A stretch of DNA of 64,000 nucleotides, taken from positions 186,001 to 250,000 of the forward strand of contig JALHQZ010000001.1 in the NCBI GenBank assembly GCA_022841705.1. Reading direction: 5' to 3'. This document shows, in pieces, positions 51,710-60,493 of this stretch. The notes beneath the pieces were generated by a model. It saw nothing but the letters and a program-made list of their open reading frames with translations, was not told the DNA's origin and ran no database searches. Each line of letters opens with the position of its first letter. The first letter of the stretch is position 1. A program made the position numbers and the translations under genes. Origin of the DNA: Pirellulales bacterium. Lineage in GTDB: Bacteria > Planctomycetota > Planctomycetia > Pirellulales > Lacipirellulaceae.

Positions 51710-53008
51710 TTACGCGCTTTCGCGGCTGGTGGCGGCGACGCGTTCGATGCGCACCCGGTCGATGCGGCGGCGGGTGGCGGCCAGTACGGTCACGCGGACC
51801 GAGTCTTGCCACAGAACCGATTCGCCCGCAGTCGGCACGCGGCCGAGCTCGCTGAAGACGAAGCCGCCGATGGTGTCGTAGTCGCCATCTTCGGGCAGTT
51901 CGAGGCCCATCGCTTCGTTGATTTCATCCACGTGCGCGCGGCCCAATGCTTCGCAGATATCCTCGTCGACCGGGAAGATTTCGAGTTCCACTTCGGCGTC
52001 ATACTCGTCAACAATTTCGCCGACGATCTCTTCCAGCACGTCTTCAATGGAGACCAGGCCCGAGACGCCGCCGTACTCGTCCAGCACGATGGCGATGTGC
52101 GTGCGCATTTTCTGGAACATCTGCAGCAGGTCATCAACCGCTTTGGTTTCCGGCACGAAGAGTGGCTTGCGAATGATGTCTCGCAGGCGGCGGCGGGGCG
52201 TGTCGGCGCTTTTGGCGAACTCGGGCAGCAAGTCCTTCACGTACAGCACGCCGACGATGTCGTCCCGCGTTTTGTCGTACACCGGAATTCGCGTGTGGCC
52301 GGCGGCGATCACCTCGGTGAGCATTCGATCCCAGGGAAGATCGAGCTGCAGCATCAGCATGTCGGTCCGGGGCGTCATAATCTGGGAGACGTTGGCGTCG
52401 CCGAGTTCCATGACCCCTTCAATCATCTCGCGGGCTTCTTCTTCCAACAGGCCTTCGCGGTGCCCTTCGGTCACGATCGAGCGGATCTCTTCCTCGAACG
52501 ATTCTTCATCGGCCACGTTCGGCGTTTTGCCGGCTAGCCGATGGAAGAGTGTGTCGATGAACAGGGCCCCCCAGGTGAGTGGGCTGGCCAGTGTTCCGAG
52601 TGCTCGCCATGCCCACCAAGTGGAGAACAGGAACGAAGCGGCGCCGATCCGGGCGATTGACCATGGAATCCACAAGGTCACAGCACAGAGTGCAAGTCCC
52701 CATGCGGCCGAACTGCCGACGATGATGAACCACGTGAGATGCTCGTAGTCGGTCCAGCGCTCGCCGGCCCACAATACGCCAGCGCCGACAGTAAGCGCGG
52801 AGGTGATCGTAAACAGCGATTCGATAGCGAGCGCCACGCGGTCATGCTTCCGCAAAATCTCGCCAAAGCGATCCTGTTCGTCGTACTTCTCGCCGAGCTC
52901 CTGCAGTTCGTGCCGAGAAAACTCGCGGAGCGTGCGGGCGCCAATCGCCGCGAGGCAGGTGAACCCCAGCGACGCAATCGCCAGCCAAAAGAGGGCGTCC
53001 TCGCTCAC
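51710..53008 (-). CDS. CorC/HlyC-type membrane protein with CBS pair
   Basis: A 432-residue protein: four hydrophobic segments in a CNNM/DUF21 domain (residues about 5-160), a linker EEEIRSIVTEGHREGLLEEE, then a CBS-domain pair (MTPRTDMLMLQLDLPWDRML, HIAIVLDEYGGVSGLVSIED), and a CorC/HlyC C-terminal domain (DYDTIGGFVFSELGRVPTAG). The family is tied to Mg/Co efflux and is often beside ybeY and phoH, as here. The start is GTG at 53008, overlapping ybeY by 4 bases (GTGA). Confidence 0.88.
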   Translation of the reverse strand: MSEDALFWLAIASLGFTCLAAIGARTLREFSRHELQELGEKYDEQDRFGEILRKHDRVALAIESLFTITSALTVGAGVLWAGERWTDYEHLTWFIIVGSSAAWGLALCAVTLWIPWSIARIGAASFLFSTWWAWRALGTLASPLTWGALFIDTLFHRLAGKTPNVADEESFEEEIRSIVTEGHREGLLEEEAREMIEGVMELGDANVSQIMTPRTDMLMLQLDLPWDRMLTEVIAAGHTRIPVYDKTRDDIVGVLYVKDLLPEFAKSADTPRRRLRDIIRKPLFVPETKAVDDLLQMFQKMRTHIAIVLDEYGGVSGLVSIEDVLEEIVGEIVDEYDAEVELEIFPVDEDICEALGRAHVDEINEAMGLELPEDGDYDTIGGFVFSELGRVPTAGESVLWQDSVRVTVLAATRRRIDRVRIERVAATSRESA

Positions 53009-53466
53009 CGCGACTCCTCCTGCAGCGTGGCCAGTTGCCGTGGTAATTCGATTCCGCAGGCCGCCAAAATCCGCCGCTCGGCGGATCGCATGTCGGCCGT
53101 TTCGCGATCGCCTTTGTCGTTGTACCCGACGAGATGCAGCAGGCCGTGAATTACGTACAGCAGCAGTTCGTGCTCGGCGGGCCAGCCAAACTCCGGCGCA
53201 GTCGCGACGGCGGTGTCGGCGCTCACAATCACTTCGCCTTCCAAATAGCCGGGCCGGCTTTCGAGCGAGAAACTCAGCACATCGGTCGCGTAATCGTGAT
53301 CGAGGAAGCGGCGGTTGAGGTCGTGGATCGTGGGATCATCAACCACCACGATACTCAGAGAACCCGCTGTGATTTCAGCCTCGGCCAACACGCGCTCCGC
53401 GGCCGAACGCACGAGCGCTTCGTCGAGCGGCAGGCGGTCTTGCTGGTTGGTGAGCGAGATGTTCAT
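53005..53466 (-). CDS. ybeY: Endoribonuclease YbeY with altered zinc motif
   Basis: A 153-residue protein with YbeY features: SIVVVDDPTIHDLNRRFLDH, ATDVLSFSLES, EGEVIVSADTAV, and VIHGLLHLVGYND. The family zinc motif is H-x3-H-x5-H (HGxLHLxGYDH). His107 and His111 are present, but residue 117, normally the third His, is Asp. Either Asp supplies the ligand or activity is changed. YbeY helps mature 16S rRNA. It is overlapped by corC and lies downstream of the HD hydrolase, in a set widespread across bacteria (phoH, HD, ybeY, corC). Confidence 0.9.
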   Translation of the reverse strand: MNISLTNQQDRLPLDEALVRSAAERVLAEAEITAGSLSIVVVDDPTIHDLNRRFLDHDYATDVLSFSLESRPGYLEGEVIVSADTAVATAPEFGWPAEHELLLYVIHGLLHLVGYNDKGDRETADMRSAERRILAACGIELPRQLATLQEESR

Positions 53467-53482
53467 CGCGACGGAAAGATTT

Positions 53483-53640
53483 TTACCACAGAGAGCACAG
53501 AGGACACAGAGAAATTAAGAGAGAGATTATAGGTTCTTTCGGTTTGGTCATCAGGCGTTCGAATGACCAATGACCAAGCCGAAATGACCAATGATTACAT
53601 TGCTTCTCTGTGTTTACCTCCTCTGTGTTCTCTGTGGTGA
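53483..53640. repeat. Two-layer nested inverted repeat
   Basis: The outer arms at 53483-53514 and about 53603-53640 are of the ACCACAGAGAGCACAGAGG family; the inner arms at 53535-53552 and 53562-53591 are of the TTGGTCATTGG type. The same two families are nested in the same order at 31640-31796. Confidence 0.85.
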
Positions 53641-53659
53641 ATCTCTTCTAAAAAGGTTC

Positions 53660-55915
53660 TTACGCGGATTCTTGATCTGGATACTTCACTCGCCCGTGGT
53701 ACATGGCGGAGAGCGATTTTACCAAACTTTCACCAATCAGATGAACCTCTTGCAGCGTGAGGCCGCACTCATCGAACTGGCCGTCAGCGAGGCGTTTGCG
53801 GGTGAGGTCTTCCACCAGGTTTTCCAGTCGCGACGGCGTTGGCTCTACCAGCACGCGGCTGGCACTTTCCACTGCGTCGGCGATCATCAGCACCCCCGCT
53901 TCCTTGGTCTGCGGTTTGGGGCCAGGGTAGCGGAAGCTTGATTCGTCGATCTCGGCATCTTGCGGATTCGCTTTATTTCGGTCGGCCGCTTGGCGGTAGA
54001 AGTATTCAACGAGCGTGGTGCCGTGGTGCTGCTGAATGAAATCGACCAGCGATTCCGGCAGCCGATTTTGCCGCGCCAAGTCCACACCATCCTTTACATG
54101 GGCAATGATCACGAGCGTGCTCATTGCCGGCATTAGTTGATCATGCCGATTGTTGCCTTGCGTTTGGTTCTCGACGAAGTAGCCCGGCTTGAGCATCTTG
54201 CCGATGTCGTGATAGTAAGCGCCAACCCGCACCAGCAGGCCACGAGCGCCAATCGATTCTGCCGCCGCTTGGGCCAGCGACGCCACGGTGATTGAGTGGT
54301 TGTAAGTGCCCGGCGCGCGGCGGACGAGTTCTTGCAGTAGCGGATGGGCGGGATCGCCAAGCTCGATGAGGCTGAGATCGGTTTGGACTTGGAACACACG
54401 CTCCACCAGTGGCAAGAGGCATGTCATCAGCGAACCGGCGATCACGCTCCAGAGCGACATCATCAGCGAGAGTTGCAGCGTGGAGAGCAACGGCTGACCG
54501 GCGATGGCGCCAACGCCGAGCGTGGTGAAGAACGCCACAAACGCGGCGAGGAAACCTACCACCAGTAGTTTGCTGCGGGTGCGAACGCTGTCGAGCGCCA
54601 GGATAGCGCCGGACGCTGTCGCCAGTAGTGAAATCGCTTCAGGCAGGGCGGAACCCATCGCGACCACGCTCACCAGCGTGAGCGCGGCCGTTAACAGCAG
54701 CGCCAGTTCTTGCTGATACGCGACCGCGGTGGTCATCGCAAATAGCACCAGCGGAATCACTTGCGCTCGCCAGCCGTAACCGTACACCAGTAGCATCACA
54801 CTCACGGTGAGCACGCAGGTGGCGAGCAGCGTGATGAATCGACCCAGGTCGCGAATTAGCCGGGGGTCAATCTTATTGGCATAAAAGCCGCACAACGTGC
54901 AGACCGCTAAATACATGCCGAGCACGGCGAGCGCGCGGCCGATCTGCTCTCCCACCGTCAGTTGCTGCAGTCGTTCCTCATGCTCCAGCCGCAATAGCCT
55001 CAGCTCGGGTTCCTCGATGGGTCGACCGGCGGGGGCCAGCACGGCGCCCTGCTCGTAGACCTTAAGCACCGGCGGGGTCATTTCGGCTTGCCTTAAACGC
55101 GCATCGCGTGTGGCGGCGGAATCCAGCTTGAGTGTGATGGGCAAACTCTCTTTGAGCCGCGCAAACACTCGGCTAGCGACATCCAAAGACGGCAGTTTTT
55201 GTTCGAGCGACTTTTGCAGTTGATTGCGCAAATTCTCTTGAAGCACTTCGCTGACCGGAACCTTCAGCGCGAACGTATCTTTGCCGTTGGGGCGAACTTC
55301 GATCCGTTCGGAGCTAGCGTCGGTCGGTGGCACATCCAGCACGCCGCGGGTGTTCAGCGGGGCAAAGATTTCGCTGATCGCTTGCTGAATCTTTGGGAGC
55401 ACCTCTTCGCCGGTGATCTCGCCCTTAAACTTATCGAAGGCGGCTTGCCGTTCGGCGTCGTTCGGTTCGGGTGTGCCGTCCGCGAGAGCGGGCGTGTATT
55501 TGGCCCACAAGTCTTGATTGACATCGGACCACGTGGCGAAAGCCGCCAATTCCGCGAGCTCATTCTGAACTTGGGCTTTAAGTTGAGTGAGCGGCTCCGG
55601 GTCGTGATCGTACACCGCCTCGGTGAATCGCATCGCCTCTTCTTTGGCGAGACGTGTGGCCTCTTCGTCGATTTCCTGGAAATCGATCGCGGCGACCACG
55701 TTGCGGAGCGGCACTTCATGGGGGCGAAACTCGAACGCCGGCCGCCAGCCGCGTGTGGCAAAGAGCAGAATGCCGGCGGCAATCGCGCACAGCAAGATCC
55801 GCAGCATTACGGACCCTTCTTGCAGCCGCGCGGCCCAGCGTCCCCACCGGCCGGGCGGCAATTCCAGCGTGGCGACGCGCTGGCTGCGGGTCCGTTTCGG
55901 GGTGGCGTAAGACAT
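53660..55915 (-). CDS. 7TM-HD cyclic-di-AMP phosphodiesterase-like protein (PgpH type)
   Basis: A 751-residue membrane protein. One N-terminal helix (LRILLCAIAAGILLFA) is followed by a 300-residue extracytoplasmic domain of the 7TMR-HDED type, about seven membrane helices (residues about 355-530), then an HD domain with NHSITVASLAQAAA, YYHDIGKM, HV and QQHHGT and the Asp of MIADAVESASR. In Listeria PgpH this domain degrades c-di-AMP. phoH, ybeY and corC neighbours fit the common gene set. The start is ATG 55915; a longer frame reads through the inverted repeat at 55951 and is not protein-like. Confidence 0.92.
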   Translation of the reverse strand: MSYATPKRTRSQRVATLELPPGRWGRWAARLQEGSVMLRILLCAIAAGILLFATRGWRPAFEFRPHEVPLRNVVAAIDFQEIDEEATRLAKEEAMRFTEAVYDHDPEPLTQLKAQVQNELAELAAFATWSDVNQDLWAKYTPALADGTPEPNDAERQAAFDKFKGEITGEEVLPKIQQAISEIFAPLNTRGVLDVPPTDASSERIEVRPNGKDTFALKVPVSEVLQENLRNQLQKSLEQKLPSLDVASRVFARLKESLPITLKLDSAATRDARLRQAEMTPPVLKVYEQGAVLAPAGRPIEEPELRLLRLEHEERLQQLTVGEQIGRALAVLGMYLAVCTLCGFYANKIDPRLIRDLGRFITLLATCVLTVSVMLLVYGYGWRAQVIPLVLFAMTTAVAYQQELALLLTAALTLVSVVAMGSALPEAISLLATASGAILALDSVRTRSKLLVVGFLAAFVAFFTTLGVGAIAGQPLLSTLQLSLMMSLWSVIAGSLMTCLLPLVERVFQVQTDLSLIELGDPAHPLLQELVRRAPGTYNHSITVASLAQAAAESIGARGLLVRVGAYYHDIGKMLKPGYFVENQTQGNNRHDQLMPAMSTLVIIAHVKDGVDLARQNRLPESLVDFIQQHHGTTLVEYFYRQAADRNKANPQDAEIDESSFRYPGPKPQTKEAGVLMIADAVESASRVLVEPTPSRLENLVEDLTRKRLADGQFDECGLTLQEVHLIGESLVKSLSAMYHGRVKYPDQESA

Positions 55916-55950
55916 GAGAGTTGTGATCGCGATCAGCCCTTCGTACCGGG

Positions 55951-56039
55951 TGTCACTGTCCGGCTTGTCCGGCAGTGGGAACCGGCCACTACCAAACGAG
56001 CACGGCGGCTTCCACTGCCGGACAAGCCGGACAGTGCCA
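55951..56039. repeat. Intergenic inverted repeat (CACTGTCCGGCTTGTCCGGCAG family)
   Basis: Arms at 55951-55979 and 56011-56039, near-perfect complements, lie between phoH and the HD hydrolase gene on the minus strand, within what is otherwise an operon. The same family is at 33551-33629. Confidence 0.9.
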
Positions 56040-56065
56040 CACGACAAACGGAATGGAGCTGAGTT

Positions 56066-57007
56066 CTACGGCGATCCCTCCTCGTATGCCCGCACGATCT
56101 TGCCGACCAGCGGATGCCGCACGATGTCGTCCTTACCGAGCTTCACCAGTGCGATGCCATCGATCACGCTGAGGCGTTCCACGGCATCAACGAGCCCACT
56201 GCGGGTGGCGATGGGTAAGTCGATCTGCGAGGTATCCCCGCCGACCACCATCTTGGAACTGGCCCCCATGCGGGTGAGGAACATCTTCATCTGCGAGACG
56301 GTGGTGTTTTGGGCTTCGTCGAGAATCACGAACGCATTGTTGAGCGTTCGGCCGCGCATGTAAGCGAGCGGGGCCACTTCGATCACTTCGTCGGTCATCA
56401 GCCGCTTGAGGTAATCGGCGTCGAACATTTCGCTCAGGGCGTCGAGCAGCGGCCGCAAGTACGGGTTGATTTTTTCCTTCAGGTCACCCGGCAGGTAGCC
56501 GAGGCTTTCACCCGCTTCCACGGCGGGGCGCACGAGCACGATCTTGCGAATCTGCTTTTGCTTGAAGGCTTCGACGGCGGTCGCGACGGCGAGATACGTT
56601 TTGCCGGTCCCGGCGGGGCCGATGCAGAAGACCAGTTCGTGGGCGCGAATCGCCTCGACGTACACCGCTTGGCCTTCGGTGCGGGGACGGATGGAAACGC
56701 CCGGCTGATGGATCGCTAGTTCCGGCGCCTTCGCCGCGCCATTCTTCCCGCCGGTGACGCCCGCGATGATCTGGGAAACTTGGTCCGGGCGCAGCGCCCC
56801 TTCACGCCCCACCGCCACCTTCATTTGCTCGAAGATGGAAGTGGCCTGCAGCACCGCCTCCTCATCGCCCGTCAGGCAGATGCGGCCGTTCTTAGTGGTG
56901 ATCTTGGCCGGGATCGCCTCGCGGATGCGCCGCAGATGCTGGTCCGCCGTGCCAAACAGCAGAATTATTTGCTCCGGGCTTCCGACCGGAATGGTCGCTT
57001 CAATCAT
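56066..57007 (-). CDS. phoH: PhoH-family ATPase
   Basis: A 313-residue protein with an N-terminal KH-like region (IILLFGTADQHLRRIREAIP) and PhoH ATPase core: GPAGTGKTYLAVATAVEAF (Walker A, residues 130-137), KIVLVRPAVEAGESLGYLPG, Walker B AFVILDEAQNTTVSQMKMFL, and VVGGDTSQIDLP. PhoH is linked to RNA metabolism and is encoded beside ybeY in many bacteria. The start is ATG 57007. It is the first gene of the minus-strand set phoH-HD-ybeY-corC; a TTATATTTAAAC about 70 bases upstream could be part of the promoter. Confidence 0.93.
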   Translation of the reverse strand: MIEATIPVGSPEQIILLFGTADQHLRRIREAIPAKITTKNGRICLTGDEEAVLQATSIFEQMKVAVGREGALRPDQVSQIIAGVTGGKNGAAKAPELAIHQPGVSIRPRTEGQAVYVEAIRAHELVFCIGPAGTGKTYLAVATAVEAFKQKQIRKIVLVRPAVEAGESLGYLPGDLKEKINPYLRPLLDALSEMFDADYLKRLMTDEVIEVAPLAYMRGRTLNNAFVILDEAQNTTVSQMKMFLTRMGASSKMVVGGDTSQIDLPIATRSGLVDAVERLSVIDGIALVKLGKDDIVRHPLVGKIVRAYEEGSP

Positions 57008-57400
57008 CCTCGACCACACCCTAAATGGCGGCTGCCTCGTGGGGCACCGACCGAAAGAACGCAACGTGGGGACATTGTTTAAATATAACCGCCCGGTGGC
57101 GGCCAGTGCTACCATCCGGCGCCCGGGGGAGCGTTAAGTTTTTTGGGAATAACGGGTTAGGACGATTGTTAAGTGACTCACCGCCAAACTGCGGTTGGCC
57201 GCATTTTCCGAAGGGCGATTGTGGCAATGTGGCGCTTGTGGCGCTGGTTCTGTCCCGTTGTAACCAAGTGCCGCCCAGAAAGTGGCGGAAAGCCGAACCA
57301 ATGGGAGCTTGTCCCGTGAGCACGGCTAATGCCGCCCGAAATGCTAAAACGTGGCCGTTTAGCCGCGACGCGGTAGCGGAGCGCGCTCCAGCCCACCGCA
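57008..57400. other. Region upstream of phoH with one repeat copy
   Basis: About 390 bases. On the minus strand a TATA-rich stretch near 57075-57090 precedes phoH and may be its promoter. At about 57357-57391 there is a copy of the TTTAGCCGCGACGCG repeat family. I see no gene in between. Confidence 0.4.
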
Positions 57401-58378
57401 TCACCCTTTCCCCCACACCCGCACGTTGAGCCCCAAATCCTCCACCATCGCCACGCAGGTGGCCACCTGATCGTAGTAGTGGAAGATGTAGTCTTTATCA
57501 ATCAGCGGTTGGCCAAACGTCGGCTCGAAGAGGTCGCGCCGCACACTGATGGCGATGTACATCCGCGAATTGACGAACGAGAACTCCACCGGCGCCGCGA
57601 ACTTCGCTTTCAGGTCGAGCATCCGCCGCATTATGCTGGTGGAGAGAATGTAGCGCGCTTCGACTTGATCGGTGCTGGTGACTTTGAACTCCCGCTCGAA
57701 GTCGGGGTCTTCGAGCTGGACAAGCTCATTGCCGCCGAAGACCGGCTTCTGAAACATGCGTCCGAGGGCGCCGAGGCCTTTCTCGGCAAAGTCGCTACGC
57801 ACAAAAGTTTGGCCGTTGAAATGCTTATGAAAATCGGCCGAGACGAACAGGCCTTTGAAGATGGTGTGCCAGGTGGTACGCCTTCTCCCTTTGCTGTCAG
57901 TCGAAGTCGACTTGTACTCGGTATGCAATTCGGACATGCGCACTTCCGTGGCGCCCACTCGGCCGTGCAGCAAGTCCTCGCCTTTGTGGCGATCAACTTC
58001 GCGCGGATAAAGCTGACTTGCCATGTACTCGGCCAAATTGAGACAACCGGTCGGTTCATACACGATGTCATCTCCGCAGGCCGCCACGATCGGCCGGATG
58101 AATTGCGTTTTGAACGAAGCGCGAAAGCGTTGGTACGGTGCATCAACCCATTGGTAATAGAGATAACCAACCCCGCCGAGCGCGAATGCGACAACGAGGT
58201 GACCAACCAAAATTGGCAGGAATTGATAAGCAGCGAGCGCTGCGCCGCCGCCGACGGGCAGCATGAGCCCAATCCCCAGCCAACCCCTCATCGCAGCAGC
58301 GCGGGACTCTTGCCGGAGCGACTCGAGCATCGTGAGCGACTTCTGCAAGCCTGGCAGAACCTCTTCAAAACTTCGCAT
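57401..58378 (-). CDS. DUF3137-family membrane protein
   Basis: A 325-residue protein with two hydrophobic helices (GWLGIGLMLPVGGGAALAAY, LVGHLVVAFALGGVGYLYYQ, residues about 31-75) and a large soluble domain with EDLLHGRVGATEVRMSELHT, TIFKGLFVSADFHKHFNG and LEDPDFEREFKVTSTDQVEA RYILS, which match the DUF3137 family. Function is unknown. lemA is encoded immediately upstream, 17 bases away; these two families are paired in many bacteria, suggesting a membrane complex. Confidence 0.82.
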   Translation of the reverse strand: MRSFEEVLPGLQKSLTMLESLRQESRAAAMRGWLGIGLMLPVGGGAALAAYQFLPILVGHLVVAFALGGVGYLYYQWVDAPYQRFRASFKTQFIRPIVAACGDDIVYEPTGCLNLAEYMASQLYPREVDRHKGEDLLHGRVGATEVRMSELHTEYKSTSTDSKGRRRTTWHTIFKGLFVSADFHKHFNGQTFVRSDFAEKGLGALGRMFQKPVFGGNELVQLEDPDFEREFKVTSTDQVEARYILSTSIMRRMLDLKAKFAAPVEFSFVNSRMYIAISVRRDLFEPTFGQPLIDKDYIFHYYDQVATCVAMVEDLGLNVRVWGKG

Positions 58379-58395
58379 GGCGACGCCCTACGAAG

Positions 58396-58953
58396 TTATG
58401 AGAACAACTGCTTGATATCGGGCGTTTTCCGTTCGCTCTCGGCGATTTCGAAGAAGTCGCGCCGCTGGAAACCCAACATGCTGGCGACAATATTGTAGGG
58501 AAACTGATCGAGACAGTTGTTGTAGTTCAGAATCGCCGCGTTGAAGGCCCGCCGGGCAGCGGAGATCTGCTCTTCGGTTTCGTTGAGCGACCCCTGCAAT
58601 TGCAGGAAGTTTTGGTTCGCTTTGAGGTCGGGGTAGTTCTCGACTGCGACCCGCAGTTGGCCAAGCGCACCGGAGAGCTGGCTTTCGGCGCCGATCCGCT
58701 CGTTCATCGACGCATTCGGATTGAGCGCCGTCGCCCGCAGGCTGGTGATCTTCTCCAACAGACCCGCTTCGTGCTGCATGTACTGCTTCACGGAGGCGAC
58801 CAGATTCGGGATGAGATCGGTCCGCTTCTTGAGCATCACGTCGATGCTGCTCTCGGCATTCCCCACCGCGTTGCGACAGCCGACCACGCTGTTGTAGATG
58901 GTGATCGCCGCGAGCGCAGCGAACACAAGCAGCCCAATTCCAATCCAGCCCAT
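58396..58953 (-). CDS. lemA: LemA family protein
   Basis: A 185-residue protein: one N-terminal membrane helix (IGIGLLVFAALAAITIYN), then the LemA coiled helices NAESSIDVMLKKRTDLIPNL, EAGLLEKITSLRATALN, and FNAAILNYNNCLDQFPYNIV AS, ending near GFQRRDFFEI. LemA anchors in the membrane with most of the protein in the cytoplasm or periplasm; its biochemical role is unclear. GGAGG five bases before ATG 58953 decides the start. It forms an operon with the DUF3137 gene. Confidence 0.92.
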   Translation of the reverse strand: MGWIGIGLLVFAALAAITIYNSVVGCRNAVGNAESSIDVMLKKRTDLIPNLVASVKQYMQHEAGLLEKITSLRATALNPNASMNERIGAESQLSGALGQLRVAVENYPDLKANQNFLQLQGSLNETEEQISAARRAFNAAILNYNNCLDQFPYNIVASMLGFQRRDFFEIAESERKTPDIKQLFS

Positions 58954-59000
58954 CGATTCCTCCCCCCGAGGTTCAAAGGCAGCAGTTGTATCACAGACCA

Positions 59001-59073
59001 AATCAGCCGCCACGCGCTAGCGTCCGGTCGCTTTCAATTTTACAACCGAGGGCTAGCGCCCGGCGGCTGATTG
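59001..59073. repeat. Intergenic inverted repeat (AATCAGCCGCC family)
   Basis: Arms at 59001-59026 and 59046-59073 contain AATCAGCCGCC-GCGCTAGC and the complement, loop about 20 bases. It stands between lemA and trxA and matches 888-985. Confidence 0.85.
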
Positions 59074-59080
59074 GCCTCAA

Positions 59081-59407
59081 TTACGCATTCGCCGCGTCGA
59101 TCGCTTGTTGCAAGCGCTGTTTCGGCTGCACGCCCATGAAGCGGTCGACCACTTCGCCATTCTTGAAGACCATGATGGTGGGGATCGACTGCACGTCGTA
59201 CCGCATGGCCAGCTCTTGGGCTTCGTCCGTGTTCAGCTTGGCGACCTTGGCCTTGCCGGCATTGTCTTTGGCCAACTCTTCGATCACCGGGCCGATCATC
59301 CGGCAGGGACCGCACCAGGGCGCCCAAAAATCGACCAAGACGGGCTCCGTGCTCTTGAGCACTTCAGCTTCAAAGTTTTGTTCGTGAACTTCCAGAGCGG
59401 CGCCCAT
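59081..59407 (-). CDS. trxA: Thioredoxin
   Basis: A 108-residue thioredoxin with the active site WCGPC (residues 31-35) in VDFWAPWCGPCRMIGPVIEE and the cis-Pro loop in VQSIPTIMVFKNGEVVDRFM. It is a general cytoplasmic disulfide reductant. The start is ATG 59407; longer in-frame sequence is Pro-rich and not thioredoxin-like. The 312 bases between it and the divergent redoxin gene probably carry both promoters; no other gene is visible there. Confidence 0.95.
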   Translation of the reverse strand: MGAALEVHEQNFEAEVLKSTEPVLVDFWAPWCGPCRMIGPVIEELAKDNAGKAKVAKLNTDEAQELAMRYDVQSIPTIMVFKNGEVVDRFMGVQPKQRLQQAIDAANA

Positions 59408-59719
59408 GATGGTGTCCTGTGGTTGGCGGGTGGGAGTTTTGTTGGCGGGGACCGGCGCGACGTGACAAACAATCGGCGCCGGCTCACGCTTCTGTACGGA
59501 TTGTGGACAGCCGAAGTTCACGCCTCGTTCGCACGGGCTTTTCGACCGAAGCCCCAATTTTAGGGGCTCACCGTGCAGTGTCAACGCACGCAGCGGTTGC
59601 CGATTCTGTGCGGTAGTCGTAAAAATGGCGATTGGGGAACGTTTCGGCAATCCGCCGGCATCCTATTCGCACCAACAATCCCCCCACGTTTAGTTTCCCC
59701 AAATCACCGAGCACAAATC

Positions 59720-60301
59720 ATGGCCCGCACACCCAGCACGATGACCCCCTTGGGGACGCCCGCCCCCACGTTTTCACTGCTCTCCACCACGGGAACGACC
59801 GTGCAGCTCTCCGACTTTGCCGAGGCCCCGGTGCTGGTGGTAGTGTTCATGTGCAACCACTGCCCGTTTGTGATTCACATCGCCGACGCCTTAGCTGAGT
59901 TTGCCCGGGAGTACATCGCCAAGGATGTGGCAATCGTCGGGATCAATTCGAACGATGTCTCGAAGCACCCCGCCGACTCGCCCGAACAAATGGTCGCCGA
60001 AGCAGAAAAGCGAGGCTACGTCTTTCCGTACCTCTACGACGAAACCCAGGAAGTCGCCAAAGCGTATCGCGCCGCCTGCACGCCCGACTTTTTCGTGTAC
60101 GATCGCGAACGGAAACTCGCCTACCGCGGCCAGTTCGACGCCAGCCGCCCCGAGAGCGGCATTCCCGTTACCGGCGCCGACTTGCGGGCGGCGGTCGATG
60201 CACTCCTCGCTGGGAAACAACCGCCGGAGAAGCAGCTCGCGAGCCTCGGCTGCAACATCAAGTGGAAAGCGGGGAACGAGCCGAACTACCAAGCGACTTA
60301 A
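59720..60301 (+). CDS. Thioredoxin-fold redoxin family protein
   Basis: A 193-residue redoxin/AhpC-TSA-fold protein: TPLGTPAPTFSLLSTTGTTV, VVFMCNHCPFVIHI with active-site CNHC (residues 45-48), AIVGINSNDVSKHPADSPEQ, and YDRERKLAYRGQFD. CNHCPFV is characteristic of a cytoplasmic thiol-redox subgroup often annotated as thioredoxin family; the exact substrate is not known. It is divergent from trxA. The start is ATG 59720; family similarity begins there. Confidence 0.88.
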   Translation: MARTPSTMTPLGTPAPTFSLLSTTGTTVQLSDFAEAPVLVVVFMCNHCPFVIHIADALAEFAREYIAKDVAIVGINSNDVSKHPADSPEQMVAEAEKRGYVFPYLYDETQEVAKAYRAACTPDFFVYDRERKLAYRGQFDASRPESGIPVTGADLRAAVDALLAGKQPPEKQLASLGCNIKWKAGNEPNYQAT

Positions 60302-60493
60302 CGCGGGCGCCACTGTCCGGTGGCTTGAGCGCTTCGCAAGCTTTTCCGGTTGTAGCGATGGGAACCGTAGCGGTGAGTCCTCGGATTGAGCAGGATTTCC
60401 CGGCCGCGCCCTTGTGCGTGGGGTAGATTTGTCAAAGCCCGGCGTTAGGTCGATTTGGTTGGCCGGCTTTACTCCCCCTCGCTTGCTGCCGGC

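Noticed and set aside
60305..60350. A further copy of the CACTGTCCGGC hairpin
   Set aside because: Only the first 15 bases match the family and the second arm is badly degraded, so it was not listed as a repeat feature.
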